Below, piece by piece: positions 50,701 through 63,897 of a stretch of DNA of 64,000 nucleotides. Within the stretch, counting starts at the first letter, position 1. Each line of letters opens with the position of its first letter. This DNA is from Pontederia crassipes (Eukaryota; Streptophyta; Magnoliopsida; Commelinales; Pontederiaceae): contig JAUKPH010000023.1 of the NCBI GenBank assembly GCA_030549335.1, positions 4,049,501 through 4,113,500 on the forward strand, given 5' to 3'. The notes under the pieces are model-generated. The model made no database searches, had not been told where the DNA came from, and was given only the letters and a program-made list of their open reading frames with translations. Both the position numbers and the translations under genes were made by a program.

Positions 50701-50902
50701 GTGAGGTTCAAAGCTATAAGTTATAGATACTTATTACAACCTTTGGGTGTCCTAAGAGGTGATAGATCTTTAGAACTTTAACTCTATTTCAAACCGAAGT
50801 TGAACCGTTATAATCAAAGATAACGCTCTTGAGGATTAGAGTCTTAGAGTTGGGTTCAAAGCTATAAGTTATAGATACTTATTACAACCTTTGGGTGTCC
50901 TA

Positions 50903-51049
50903 AGAGGTGCTAGATCTTTAAAACTTTAACTCTATTTCAATCCAAAGTTGAACCGTTACAATCAATGATAAAGCTCTTGGGGTTTAGAGTCTTAGAGTTT
51001 GGTTCAAAGCTATAAGTTATAGATACTTATTACAACCTTTGGGTACCTA
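50903..51049 (+). repeat. 147-bp monomer, one C lost at its right end
   Basis: GGGTACCCTAAGAG has become GGGTACCTAAGAG near 51041-51050. It is a singleton. A comparable but independent loss, GGGTGTCTAAGAG, is at 60491-60502. Confidence 0.88.
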
Positions 51050-54000
51050 AGAGGTGCTAGATCTTTAGAACTTTAACTCTATTTCAATCCAAAGTTGAAC
51101 CGTTACAATCAATGATAAAGCTCTTGGGGATTAGAGTCTTAGAGTAAGGTTCAAAGTTATAAGTTATAGATACTTATTACAACCTTTGGGTGTCCTAAGA
51201 GGTGATAGATCTTTAGAACTTTAACTCTATTTCAAACCGAAGTTGAACCGTTACAATCAAAGATAACGCTCTTGGGGATTAGAGTCTTAGAGTTGGGTTC
51301 AAAGTTATAAGTTATAGATACTTATTACAACCTTTGGGTGTCCTAAGAGGTGCTAGATCTTTAGAACTTTAACTCTATTTCAAACTGAAGTTGAACCGTT
51401 ACAATCAAAGATAACGCTCTTGGGGATTAGTCTTAGAGTTGGTTTCAAAGCTATAAGTTATAGATACTTATTACAACCTTTGGGTGTCCTAAGAGGTGCT
51501 AGATCTTTAAAACTTTAACTCTATTTCAATCCAAAGTTGAACCGTTACAATCAATGATAAAGCTCTTGGGGATTAGAGTCTTAGAGTAAGGTTCAAAGCT
51601 ATAAGTTATAGATACTTATTACAACCTTTGGGTGTCCTAAGAGGTGATAGATCTTTAGAACTTTAACTCTATTTCAAACCGAAGTTGAACCGTTACAATC
51701 AAAGATAACGCTCTTGGGGATTAGAGTCTTAGAGTTGGGTTCAAAGCTATAAGTTATAGATACTTATTACAACTTTTGGGTGTCCTAAGAGGTGATAGAT
51801 CTTTAGAACTTTAACTCTATTTCAAACCGAAGTTGAACCGTTACAATCAAAGATAACGCTCTTGGGGATTAGAGTCTTAGAGTTAGGTTCAAAGCTATAA
51901 GTTATAGATACTTATTACAACCTTTGGGTGTGATAAGAGGTGATAGATCTTTAGAACTTTAACTCTATTTCAATCCGAAGTTGAACCGTTACAATCAAAG
52001 ATAACGCTCTTGGGGATTAGAGTCTTAGAGTTGGGTTCAAAGCTATAAGTTATACATACTTATTACAACCTTTGGGTACCCTAAGAGGAGATAGACCTTT
52101 AGAACTTTAACTCTATTTCAAACCGAAGTTGAACCGTTAAAATCAAAGATAACGCTCTTGGGGATTAGAGTCTTAGAGTTGGGTTCAAAGCTATAAGTTA
52201 TAGATACTTATTACAACCTTTGGGTGTCCTAAGAGGTGATAGATCTTTAGAACTTTAACTCTATTTCAAACTGAAGTTGAACCGTTACAATCAAAGATAA
52301 CGCTCTTGGGGATTAGAGTCTTAGAGTGGGGTTCAAAGCTATAAGTTATAGATACTTATTACAACCTTTGGGTGTCCTAAGAGGAGATAGACCTTTAGAA
52401 CTTTAACTCTATTTCAAACCGAAGTTGAACCGTTACAATCAAAGGTAACGCTCTTGGGGATTAGAGTCTTAGAGTTGGGTTCAAAGCTATAAGTTATAGA
52501 TACTTATTACAACCTTTGGGTGCCCTAAGAGGTTATAGATCTTTAGAATTTTAACTCTATTTCAATCCGAAGTTGAACCGTTACAATCAAAGATAACGCT
52601 CTTGGGGATTAGAGTCTTAGAGTTGGGTTCAAAGCTATAAGTTATAGATACTTATTACAACCTTTGGGTGTTCTAAGAGGTGATAGATCTTTAGAACTTT
52701 AACTCTATTTGAAACGGAAGTTGAACCATTACAATCAAAGATAACGCTCTTGGGGATTAGAGTCTTAGAGTTGGGTTCAAAGCTATAAGTTATAGATACT
52801 TATAACAACCTTTGGGTGTCCTAAGAGGTGCTAGATCTTTAAAACTTTAACTCTATTTCAATCCAAAGTTGAACCGTTACAATCAATGATAAAACACTTG
52901 GCGATTAGAGTCTTAGAGTAAGGTTCAAAGCTATAAGTTATATATACTTATTACAACCTTTGGGTGTCCTAAGAGGTGATAGATCTTTAGAACTTTAACT
53001 CTATTTCAATCCGAAGTTGAACCGTTAAAATCAATGATAAAGCTCTTGGGGATTAGAGTCTTAGAGTAAGGTTCAAAGCTATAACTTATAGATACCTATT
53101 ACAACCTTTGGGTGTCCTAAGAGGTGATAGATCTTTAGAACTTTAACTCTATTTCAAACCGAAGTTGAACCGTTACAATGAAATATAACGCTCTTGTGGA
53201 TTAGAGTCTTAGAGTTGGGTTCAAAGCTATAAGTTATAGATACTTATTACAACCTTTGGGTGTCCTAAGAGGTGATAGATCTTTAGAACTTTGACTCTAT
53301 TTCAAACCGAAGTTGTACCGTTACAATCAAAGATAACGCTCTTGGGGATTAGAGTCTTAGAGTTGGATTCAAAGCTATAAGTTATAGATACTTATTACAA
53401 CCTTTGGGTGTCCTTAGAGGTGATAGATCTTTAGAACTTTGACTCTATTTCAAACCGAAGTTGAACCGTTACAATCAAAGATAACGCTCTTGGGGATTAG
53501 AGTCTTAGAGTTGGGTTCAAAGATATGAGTTATAGATACTTATTACAACCTTTGGGTGTCCTAAGAGGTGATAGATCTTTAGAACTTTAACTCTATTTCA
53601 ATCCAAAGTTGAACCGTTACAATCAATGTTAAAGCTCTTGGGGATTAGAGTCTTAGAGTAAGGTTCAAAGCTATAACTTATAGATACCTATTACAACCTT
53701 TGGGTGTCCTAAGAAGTGATAGATCTTTAGAACTTTAACTCTATTTCAATCCAAAGTTGAACCGTTACAATCAAAGATAACGCTCTTGGGGATTAGAGTC
53801 TTAGAGTTGGGTTCAAAGCTATAAGTTATAGATACTTATTACAACCTTTGGGTGTCCTAAGAGGTGATAGATCTTTAGAACTTTGACTCTATTTCAAACC
53901 GAAGTTGAACCGTTACAATCAAAGATACGCTCTTGGGGATTAGAGTCTTAGAGTGAGGTTCAAAGCTATAAGTTATAGATACTTATTACAACCTTTGGGT

Positions 54001-54894
54001 GTCCTAAGAGGTGATAGATCTTTAGAACTTTAACTCTATTTCAATCCAAAGTTGAACCGTTACAATCAATGATAAAACTCTTGGGGATTAGAGTCTTAGA
54101 GTAAGGTTCAAAGCTATAAGTTATAGATACTTATTACAACCTTTGGGTGTCCTAAGAGGTGATAGATCTTTAGAACTTTAACTCTATTTCAATCCGAAGT
54201 TGAACCGTTAAAATCAATGATAAAGCTCTTGGGGATTAGAGTCTTAGAGTAAGGTTCAAAGCTATAACTTATAGATACCTATTACAACCTTTGGGTGTCC
54301 TAAGAGGTGATAGATCTTTAGAACTTTAACTCTATTTCAAACCGAAGTTGAACCGTTACAATGAAATATAACGCTCTTGTGGATTAGAGTCTTAGAGTTG
54401 GGTTCAAAGCTATAAGTTATAGATACTTATTACAACCTTTGGGTGTCCTAAGAGGTGATAGATCTTTAGAACTTTGACTCTATTTCAAACCGAAGTTGAA
54501 CCGTTACAATCAAAGATAACGCTCTTGGGGATTAGAGTCTTAGAGTTGGGTTCAAAGCTATAAGTTATAGATACTTATTACAACCTTTGGGTGTCCTAAG
54601 AGGTGATAGATCTTTAGAACTTTGACTCTATTTCAAACCGAAGTTGAACCGTTACAATCAAAGATACGTTCTTGGGGATTAGAGTCTTAGAGTGAGGTTC
54701 AAAGCTATAAGATATAGATACTTATTACAACCTTTGGGTGTCCTAAGAGGTGATAGATCTTTAGAACTTTAACTCTATTTCAAATTGAAGTTGAACCGTT
54801 ACAATCAAAGATAACGCTCTTGGGGATTAGAGTCTTAGAGTGAGGTTCAAAGATATAAGTTATAGATACTTATTACAAACTTTGGGTGTCCTAA

Positions 54895-55041
54895 GAGGTG
54901 ATAGATCTTTAGAACTTTAACTCTATTTCAATCCGAAGTGAACCGTTACAATCAATGATAAAGCTCTTGGGGATTAGAGTCTTAGAGTAAGGTTCAAAGC
55001 TATAAGTTATAGATACTTATTACAACATTTGGGTGTCCTAA
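54895..55041 (+). repeat. Representative of the recurrent 147-bp GAAGTGAACC monomer
   Basis: CCGAAGTTGAACC has become CCGAAGTGAACC (one T lost). It occurs near 54938, 57003, 57740, 59808, 62169 and 63054, always after a CAAACTTTGGG monomer. It is a useful lineage marker for the right end of the array. The separate one-base loss GAAGTTAACC marks another lineage near 37486, 39714 and 47988. Confidence 0.87.
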
Positions 55042-56223
55042 GAGGTGATAGATCTTTAGAACTTTAACTCTATTTCAATCCAAAGTTGAACCGTTACAAT
55101 CAATGATAAAGCTCTTGGGGATTAGAGTCTTAGAGTAAGGTTCAAAGCTATAACTTATAGATACCTATTACAACCTTTGGGTGTCCTAAGAAGTGATAGA
55201 TCTTTAGAACTTTAACTCTATTTCAATCCGAAGTTGAACCGTTACAATCAAAGATAACGCTCTTGGGGATTAGAGTCTTAGAGTTGGGTTCAAAGCTATA
55301 AGTTATAGATACTTATTACAACCTTTGGGTGTCCTAAGAGGTGATAGATCTTTAGAACTTTGACTCTATTTCAAACCGAAGTTGAACCGTTACAATCAAA
55401 GATAACGCTCTTGGGGATTAGAGTCTTAGAGTTGGGTTCAAAGCTATTAGTTATAGATACTTATTACATCCTTTGGGTGTCCTAAGAGGTGATAGATCTT
55501 TAGAACTTTGACTCTATTTCAAACCGAAGTTGAACCGTTACAATCAAAGATACGCTCTTGGGGATTTGAGTCTTAGAGTGAGGTTCAAAGCTATAAGTTA
55601 TGGATACTTATTACAACCTTTGGGTGTCCTAAGAGGTGATAGATCTTTAGAACTTTAACTCTATTTCAAACCAAAGTTGAACCGTTACAATCAAAGGTAA
55701 CGCTCTTGGGGATTAGAGTCTTAGAGTTGGGTTCAAAGCTATAAGTTATAGATACTTATTACAACCTTTGGGTGCCCTAAGAGGTTATAGATCTTTAGAA
55801 TTTTAACTCTATTTCAATCCGAAGTTGAACCGTTACAATCAAAGATAACGCTCTTGGGGATTAGAGTCTTAGATTTGGGTTCAAAGCTATAAGTTATAGA
55901 TACTTATTACAACCTTTGGGTGTCCTAAGAGGTGATAGATCTTTAGAACTTTAACTCTATTTCAAACGGAAGTTGAACCGTTACAATCAAAGATAACGCT
56001 CTTGGGGATTAGAGTCTTAGAGTTGGGTTCAAAGCTATAAGTTATAGATACTTATAACAACCTTTGGGTGTCCTAAGAGGTGCTAGATCTTTAAAACTTT
56101 AACTCTATTTCAATCCAAAGTTGAACCGTTACAATCAATGATAAAACTCTTGGCGATTAGAGTCTTAGAGTAAGGTTCAAAGCTATATGTTATATATACT
56201 TATTACAACCTTTGGGTGTCCTA

Positions 56224-56366
56224 AGAGGTGATAGATCTTTAGAACTTTAACTCTATTTCAATCCGAAGTTGAACCGTTAAAATCAATGATACTTGGGGAT
56301 TAGAGTCTTAGAGTAAGGTTCAAAGCTATAACTTATAGATACCTATTACAACCTTTGGGTGTCCTA
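56224..56366 (+). repeat. 143-bp monomer, 5 bp lost from GATAAAGCTCTTGG
   Basis: The segment reads GATACTTGGGG near 56288. Its copy is at 59027-59169. One deletion event was then duplicated with the 2803-bp unit. Confidence 0.9.
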
Positions 56367-57012
56367 AGAGGTGATAGATCTTTAGAACTTTAACTCTATT
56401 TCAAACCGAAGTTGAACCGTTACAATGAAATATAACGCTCTTGTGGATTTGAGTCTTAGAGTTGGGTTCAAAGCTATAAGTTATAGATACTTATTACAAC
56501 CTTTGGGTGTCCTAAGAGGTGATAGATCTTTAGAACTTTGACTCTATTTCAAACCGAAGTTGTACCGTTACAATCAAAGATAACGCTCTTGGGGATTAGA
56601 GTCTTAGAGTTGGATTCAAAGCTATAAGTTATAGATACTTATTACAACCTTTGGGTGCCCTAAGAGGAGATAGACCTTTAGATCTTTAACTCTATTTCAA
56701 ACCGAAGTTGAACTGTTGCAATCAAAGATAACGCACTTGGGGATGAGAGTCTTAGAGTAAGGTGCAAAGCTATAAGTTATAGATACCTATTACAACCTTT
56801 GGGTGCCCTAAGAGGTGATAGATCTTTAGAACTTTAACTCTATTTCAAATCGAAGTTGAACCGTTACAATCAAAGATAACGCTCTTGGGGATTAGAGTCT
56901 TAGAGTGAGGTTCAAAGATATAAGTTATAGATACTTATTACAAACTTTGGGTGTCCTAAGAGGTGATAGGTCTTCAGAACTTTAACTCTATTTCAATCCG
57001 AAGTGAACCGTT

Positions 57013-59815
57013 ACAATCAATGATAAAGCTCTTGGGGATTAGAGTCTTAGAGTAAGGTTCAAAGCTATAACTTATAGATACCTATTACAACCTTTGGGTG
57101 TCCTAAGAGGTGATAGATCTTTAGAACTTTAACTCTATTTCAAACCGAAGTTGAACCGTTACAATGAAATATAACGCTCTTGTGGATTAGAGTCTTAGAG
57201 TTGGGTTCAAAGCTATAAGTTATAGATACTTATTACAACCTTTGGGTGTCCTAAGAGGTGATAGATCTTTAGAACTTTGACTCTATTTCAAACCGAAGTT
57301 GAACCGTTACAATCAAAGATAACGCTCTTGGGGATTAGAGTCTTAGAGTTGGGTTCAAAGCTATAAGTTATAGATACTTATTACAACCTTTGGGTGTCCT
57401 AAGAGGTGATAGATCTTTAGAACTTTGACTCTATTTCAAACCGAAGTTGAACCGTTACAATCAAAGATACGTTCTTGGGGATTAGAGTCTTAGAGTGAGG
57501 TTCAAAGCTATAAGATATAGATACTTATTACAACCTTTGGGTGTCCTAAGAGGTGATAGATCTTTAGAACTTTAACTCTATTTCAAATTGAAGTTGAACC
57601 GTTACAATCAAAGATAACGCTCTTGGGGATTAGAGTCTTAGAGTGAGGTTCAAAGATATAAGTTATAGATACTTATTACAAACTTTGGGTGTCCTAAGAG
57701 GTGATAGATCTTTAGAACTTTAACTCTATTTCAATCCGAAGTGAACCGTTACAATCAATGATAAAGCTCTTGGGGATTAGAGTCTTAGAGTAAGGTTCAA
57801 AGCTATAAGTTATAGATACTTATTACAACATTTGGGTGTCCTAAGAGGTGATAGATCTTTAGAACTTTAACTCTATTTCAATCCAAAGTTGAACCGTTAC
57901 AATCAATGATAAAGCTCTTGGGGATTAGAGTCTTAGAGTAAGGTTCAAAGCTATAACTTATAGATACCTATTACAACCTTTGGGTGTCCTAAGAAGTGAT
58001 AGATCTTTAGAACTTTAACTCTATTTCAATCCGAAGTTGAACCGTTACAATCAAAGATAACGCTCTTGGGGATTAGAGTCTTAGAGTTGGGTTCAAAGCT
58101 ATAAGTTATAGATACTTATTACAACCTTTGGGTGTCCTAAGAGGTGATAGATCTTTAGAACTTTGACTCTATTTCAAACCGAAGTTGAACCGTTACAATC
58201 AAAGATAACGCTCTTGGGGATTAGAGTCTTAGAGTTGGGTTCAAAGCTATTAGTTATAGATACTTATTACATCCTTTGGGTGTCCTAAGAGGTGATAGAT
58301 CTTTAGAACTTTGACTCTATTTCAAACCGAAGTTGAACCGTTACAATCAAAGATACGCTCTTGGGGATTTGAGTCTTAGAGTGAGGTTCAAAGCTATAAG
58401 TTATGGATACTTATTACAACCTTTGGGTGTCCTAAGAGGTGATAGATCTTTAGAACTTTAACTCTATTTCAAACCAAAGTTGAACCGTTACAATCAAAGG
58501 TAACGCTCTTGGGGATTAGAGTCTTAGAGTTGGGTTCAAAGCTATAAGTTATAGATACTTATTACAACCTTTGGGTGCCCTAAGAGGTTATAGATCTTTA
58601 GAATTTTAACTCTATTTCAATCCGAAGTTGAACCGTTACAATCAAAGATAACGCTCTTGGGGATTAGAGTCTTAGATTTGGGTTCAAAGCTATAAGTTAT
58701 AGATACTTATTACAACCTTTGGGTGTCCTAAGAGGTGATAGATCTTTAGAACTTTAACTCTATTTCAAACGGAAGTTGAACCGTTACAATCAAAGATAAC
58801 GCTCTTGGGGATTAGAGTCTTAGAGTTGGGTTCAAAGCTATAAGTTATAGATACTTATAACAACCTTTGGGTGTCCTAAGAGGTGCTAGATCTTTAAAAC
58901 TTTAACTCTATTTCAATCCAAAGTTGAACCGTTACAATCAATGATAAAACTCTTGGCGATTAGAGTCTTAGAGTAAGGTTCAAAGCTATATGTTATATAT
59001 ACTTATTACAACCTTTGGGTGTCCTAAGAGGTGATAGATCTTTAGAACTTTAACTCTATTTCAATCCGAAGTTGAACCGTTAAAATCAATGATACTTGGG
59101 GATTAGAGTCTTAGAGTAAGGTTCAAAGCTATAACTTATAGATACCTATTACAACCTTTGGGTGTCCTAAGAGGTGATAGATCTTTAGAACTTTAACTCT
59201 ATTTCAAACCGAAGTTGAACCGTTACAATGAAATATAACGCTCTTGTGGATTTGAGTCTTAGAGTTGGGTTCAAAGCTATAAGTTATAGATACTTATTAC
59301 AACCTTTGGGTGTCCTAAGAGGTGATAGATCTTTAGAACTTTGACTCTATTTCAAACCGAAGTTGTACCGTTACAATCAAAGATAACGCTCTTGGGGATT
59401 AGAGTCTTAGAGTTGGATTCAAAGCTATAAGTTATAGATACTTATTACAACCTTTGGGTGCCCTAAGAGGAGATAGACCTTTAGATCTTTAACTCTATTT
59501 CAAACCGAAGTTGAACTGTTGCAATCAAAGATAACGCACTTGGGGATGAGAGTCTTAGAGTAAGGTGCAAAGCTATAAGTTATAGATACCTATTACAACC
59601 TTTGGGTGCCCTAAGAGGTGATAGATCTTTAGAACTTTAACTCTATTTCAAATCGAAGTTGAACCGTTACAATCAAAGATAACGCTCTTGGGGATTAGAG
59701 TCTTAGAGTGAGGTTCAAAGATATAAGTTATAGATACTTATTACAAACTTTGGGTGTCCTAAGAGGTGATAGGTCTTCAGAACTTTAACTCTATTTCAAT
59801 CCGAAGTGAACCGTT
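57013..59815. repeat. 19-monomer HOR (2803 bp), copy 2
   Basis: Second copy. Identity extends to about 59863, where TATAAGTTATAG with CTTATT replaces TATAACTTATAG with CCTATT. Partial third copies follow: 61.15-61.79 kb matches 58.35-58.99 kb at the same 2803-bp offset (CAAAGGTAACG 58494/61297, CTCTTGGCGATT 58950/61753), and about 62.39-63.72 kb matches 57.07-58.40 kb at 5315 bp. Confidence 0.9.
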
Positions 59816-62800
59816 ACAATCAATGATAAAGCTCTTGGGGATTAGAGTCTTAGAGTAAGGTTCAAAGCTATAAGTTATAGATACTTATTACAACCTTTGG
59901 GTGTCCTAAGAGGTGATAGATCTTTAGAACTTTAACTCTATTTCAATCCAAAGTTGAACCGTTACAATCAATGAAAAAGCTCTTGGGGATTAGAGTCTTA
60001 GAGTAAGGTTCAAAGCTATAACTTATAGATACCTATTACAACCTTTGGGTGTCCTATGAAGTGATAGATCTTTAGAACTTTAACTCTATTTCAATCCGAA
60101 GTTGAACCGTTACAATCAAAGATAACGCTCTTGGGGATTAGAGTCTTAGAGTTGGGTTCAAAGCTATAAGTTATAGATACTTATTACAACCTTTGGGTGT
60201 CCTAAGAGGTGATAGATCTTTAGAACTTTGACTCTATTTCAAACCGAAGTTGAACCGTTACAATCAAAGATAACGCTCTTGGGGATTAGAGTCTTAGAGT
60301 TGGGTTCAAAGATATAAGTTATAGATACTTATTACAACCTTTGGGTGTCCTAAGAGGTGATAGATCTTTAGAACTTTGACTCTATTTCAAACCGAAGTTG
60401 AACCGTTACAATCAAAGATACGCTCTTGGGGATTAGAGTCTTAGAGTGAGGTTCGAAGCTATAAGTTATAGATACTTATTACAACCTTTGGGTGTCTAAG
60501 AGGTGATAGATCTTTAGAACTTTAACTCTATTTCAATCCAAAGTTGAACTGTTACAATCAATGATAAAACTCTTGGGGATTAGAGTCTTAGAGTAAGGTT
60601 CAAAGCTATAAGTTATAGATACTTATTACAACCTTTGGGTGTCCTAAGAGGTGATAGATCTTTAGAACTTTAACTCTATTTCAATCCGAAGTTGAACCGT
60701 TAAAATCAATGATAAAGCTCATGGGGATTAGAGTCTTAGAGTAAGGTTCAAAGCTATAACTTATAGATACCTATTACAACCTTTGGGTGTCCTAAGAGGT
60801 GATAGATCTTTAGAACTTTAACTCTATTTCAAACCGAAGTTGAACCGTTACAATGAAATATAACGCTCTTGTGGATTAGAGTCTTAGAGTTGGGTTCAAA
60901 GCTATAAGTTATAGATACTTATTACAACCTTTGGGTGTCCTAAGAGGTGATAGATCTTTAGAACTTTGACTCTATTTCAAACCGAAGTTGAACCGTTACA
61001 ATCAAAGATAACGCTCTTGGGGATTAGAGTCTTAGAGTTGGGTTCAAAGCTATAAGTTATAGATACTTATTACAACCTTTGGGTGTCCTAAGAGGTGATA
61101 GATCTTTAGAACTTTGACTCTATTTTAAACCGAAGTTGAACCGTTACAATCAAAGATACGCTCTTGGGGATTTGAGTCTTAGAGTGAGGTTCAAAGCTAT
61201 AAGTTATGGATACTTATTACAACCTTTGGGTGTCCTAAGAGGTGATAGATCTTTAGAACTTTAACTCTATTTCAAACCGAAGTTGAACCGTTACAATCAA
61301 AGGTAACGCTCTTGGGGATTAGAGTCTTAGAGTTGGATTCAAAGCTATAAGTTATAGATACTTATTACAACCTTTGGGTGCCCTAAGAGGTTATAGATCT
61401 TTAGAATTTTAACTCTATTTCAATCCGAAGTTGAACCGTTACAATCAAAGATAACGCTCTTGGGGATTAGAGTCTTAGATTTGGGTTCAAAGCTATAAGT
61501 TATAGATACTTATTACAACCTTTGGGTGTCCTAAGAGGTGATAGATCTTTAGAACTTTAACTCTATTTCAAACGGAAGTTGAACCGTTACAATCAAAGAT
61601 AACGCTCTTGGGGATTAGAGTCTTAGAGTTGGGTTCAAAGCTATAAGTTATAGATACTTATAACAACCTTTGGGTGTCCTAAGAGGTGCTAGATCTTTAA
61701 AACTTTAACTCTATTTCAATCCAAAGTTGAACCGTTACAATCAATGATAAAACTCTTGGCGATTAGAGTCTTAGAGTAAGGTTCAAAGCTATAACTTATA
61801 GATACCTATTACAACCTTTGGGTGTCCTAAGAGGTGATAGATCTTTAGAACTTTAACTCTATTTCAAACCGAAGTTGAACCGTTACAATGAAATATAACG
61901 CTCTTGTGGATTAGAGTCTTAGAGTTGGGTTCAAAGCTATAAGTTATAGATACTTATTACAACCTTTGGGTGTCCTAAGAGGTGATAGATCTTTAGAACT
62001 TTAACTCTATTTCAAATTGAAGTTGAACCGTTACAATCAAAGATAACGCTCTTGGGGATTAGAGTCTTAGAGTGTGGTTCAAAGATATAAGTTATAGATA
62101 CTTATTACAAACTTTGGGTGTCCTAAGAGGTGATAGATCTTTAGAACTTTAACTCTATTTCAATCCGAAGTGAACCGTTACAATCAATGATAAAGCTCTT
62201 GGGGATTAGAGTCTTAGAGTAAGGTTCAAAGCTATAAGTTATAGATACTTATTACAACATTTGGGTGTCCTAAGAGGTGATAGATCTTTAGAACTTTAAC
62301 TCTATTTCAATCCAATGTTGAACCGTTACAATCAATGATAAAGCTCTTGGGGATTAGAGTCTTAGAGTAAGGTTCAAAGCTATAACTTATAGATACCTAT
62401 TACAACCTTTGGGTGTCCTAAGAGGTGATAGATCTTTAGAACTTTAACTCTATTTCAAACCGAAGTTGAACCGTTACAATGAAATATAACGCTCTTGTGG
62501 ATTAGAGTCTTAGAGTTGGGTTCAAAGCTATAAGTTATAGATACTTATTACAACCTTTGGGTGTCCTAAGAGGTGATAGATCTTTAGAACTTTGACTCTA
62601 TTTCAAACCGAAGTTGAACCGTTACAATCAAAGATAACGCTCTTGGGGATTAGAGTCTTAGAGTTGGGTTCAAAGCTATAAGTTATAGATACTTATTACA
62701 ACCTTTGGGTGTCCTAAGAGGTGATAGATCTTTAGAACTTTGACTCTATTTCAAACCGAAGTTGAACCGTTACAATCAAAGATACGTTCTTGGGGATTAG

Positions 62801-63897
62801 AGTCTTAGAGTGAGGTTCAAAGCTATAAGATATAGATACTTATTACAACCTTTGGGTGTCCTAAGAGGTGATAGATCTTTAGAACTTTAACTCTATTTCA
62901 AATTGAAGTTGAACCGTTACAATCAAAGATAACGCTCTTGGGGATTAGAGTCTTAGAGTGAGGTTCAAAGATATAAGTTATAGATACTTATTACAAACTT
63001 TGGGTGTCCTAAGAGGTGATAGATCTTTAGAACTTTAACTCTATTTCAATCCGAAGTGAACCGTTACAATCAATGATAAAGCTCTTGGGGATTAGAGTCT
63101 TAGAGTAAGGTTCAAAGCTATAAGTTATAGATACTTATTACAACATTTGGGTGTCCTAAGAGGTGATAGATCTTTAGAACTTTAACTCTATTTCAATCCA
63201 AAGTTGAACCGTTACAATCAATGATAAAGCTCTTGGGGATTAGAGTCTTAGAGTAAGGTTCAAAGCTATAACTTATAGATACCTATTACAACCTTTGGGT
63301 GTCCTAAGAAGTGATAGATCTTTAGAACTTTAACTCTATTTCAATCCGAAGTTGAACCGTTACAATCAAAGATAACGCTCTTGGGGATTAGAGTCTTAGA
63401 GTTGGGTTCAAAGCTATAAGTTATAGATACTTATTACAACCTTTGGGTGTCCTAAGAGGTGATAGATCTTTAGAACTTTGACTCTATTTCAAACCGAAGT
63501 TGAACCGTTACAATCAAAGATAACGCTCTTGGGGATTAGAGTCTTAGAGTTGGGTTCAAAGCTATAAGTTATAGATACTTATTACAACCTTTGGGTGTCC
63601 TAAGAGGTGATAGATCTTTAGAACTTTGACTCTATTTCAAACCGAAGTTGAACCGTTACAATCAAAGATACGCTCTTGGGGATTTGAGTCTTAGAGTGAG
63701 GTTCAAAGCTATAAGTTATGGATACCTATTACAACCTTTGGGTGTCCTAAGAAGTGATAGATCTTTAGAACTTTAACTCTATTTCAATCCGAAGTTGAAC
63801 CGTTACAATCAATGATAACGCTCTTGGGGATTAGAGTCTTAGAGTTGGGTTCAAAGCTATAACTTATAGATACCTATTACAACCTTTGGATGTCCTA
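59816..63897. repeat. Right-end satellite segment with partial third HOR copies
   Basis: About 28 monomers, mostly subtypes of the 19-monomer unit reassembled in pieces: 61.15-61.79 kb and 62.39-63.72 kb are copies of parts of 57-59 kb. Seven 147-bp monomers are present, including the singleton GGGTGTCTAAGAG at 60491. Seen sequence is satellite throughout; no gene or unique sequence appears before the window ends, so the array continues beyond it. Confidence 0.85.

Larger units (their letters stand above)
47457..54209. repeat. Mosaic satellite segment with echoes of three neighbouring HORs
   Basis: From left to right it holds a 5-bp-deleted monomer (47653-47795), a partial copy of the 39.6-41.5 kb block (about 47.9-50.1 kb), a relative of the 8-monomer block with its 2-bp deletion (about 51.0-52.5 kb, including the GGTGTGATAAG marker at 51929), and a relative of the 11-monomer block (about 52.5-54.2 kb). 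The order of echoed blocks matches the order of the originals at 39.6, 41.8 and 44.2 kb. The segment may therefore be an older, larger duplication of about 39.6-47 kb that was later trimmed and diverged. Confidence 0.75.
54210..57012. repeat. 19-monomer HOR (2803 bp), copy 1
   Basis: Tandemly duplicated at 57013-59815. Paired markers all 2803 bp apart: GAAATATAACG 54363/57166, GATACGTTC 54663/57466, GAAGTGAACC 54935/57738, a 5-bp-deleted GATACTTGGGG 56288/59091, TAGACCTTTAGATC 56671/59474, and GTCTTCAGAAC 56970/59773. The unit is 19 x 148 minus 9 because of four 1-bp losses and one 5-bp loss. I saw no clear differences in the compared parts, so the duplication is recent. Confidence 0.9.
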
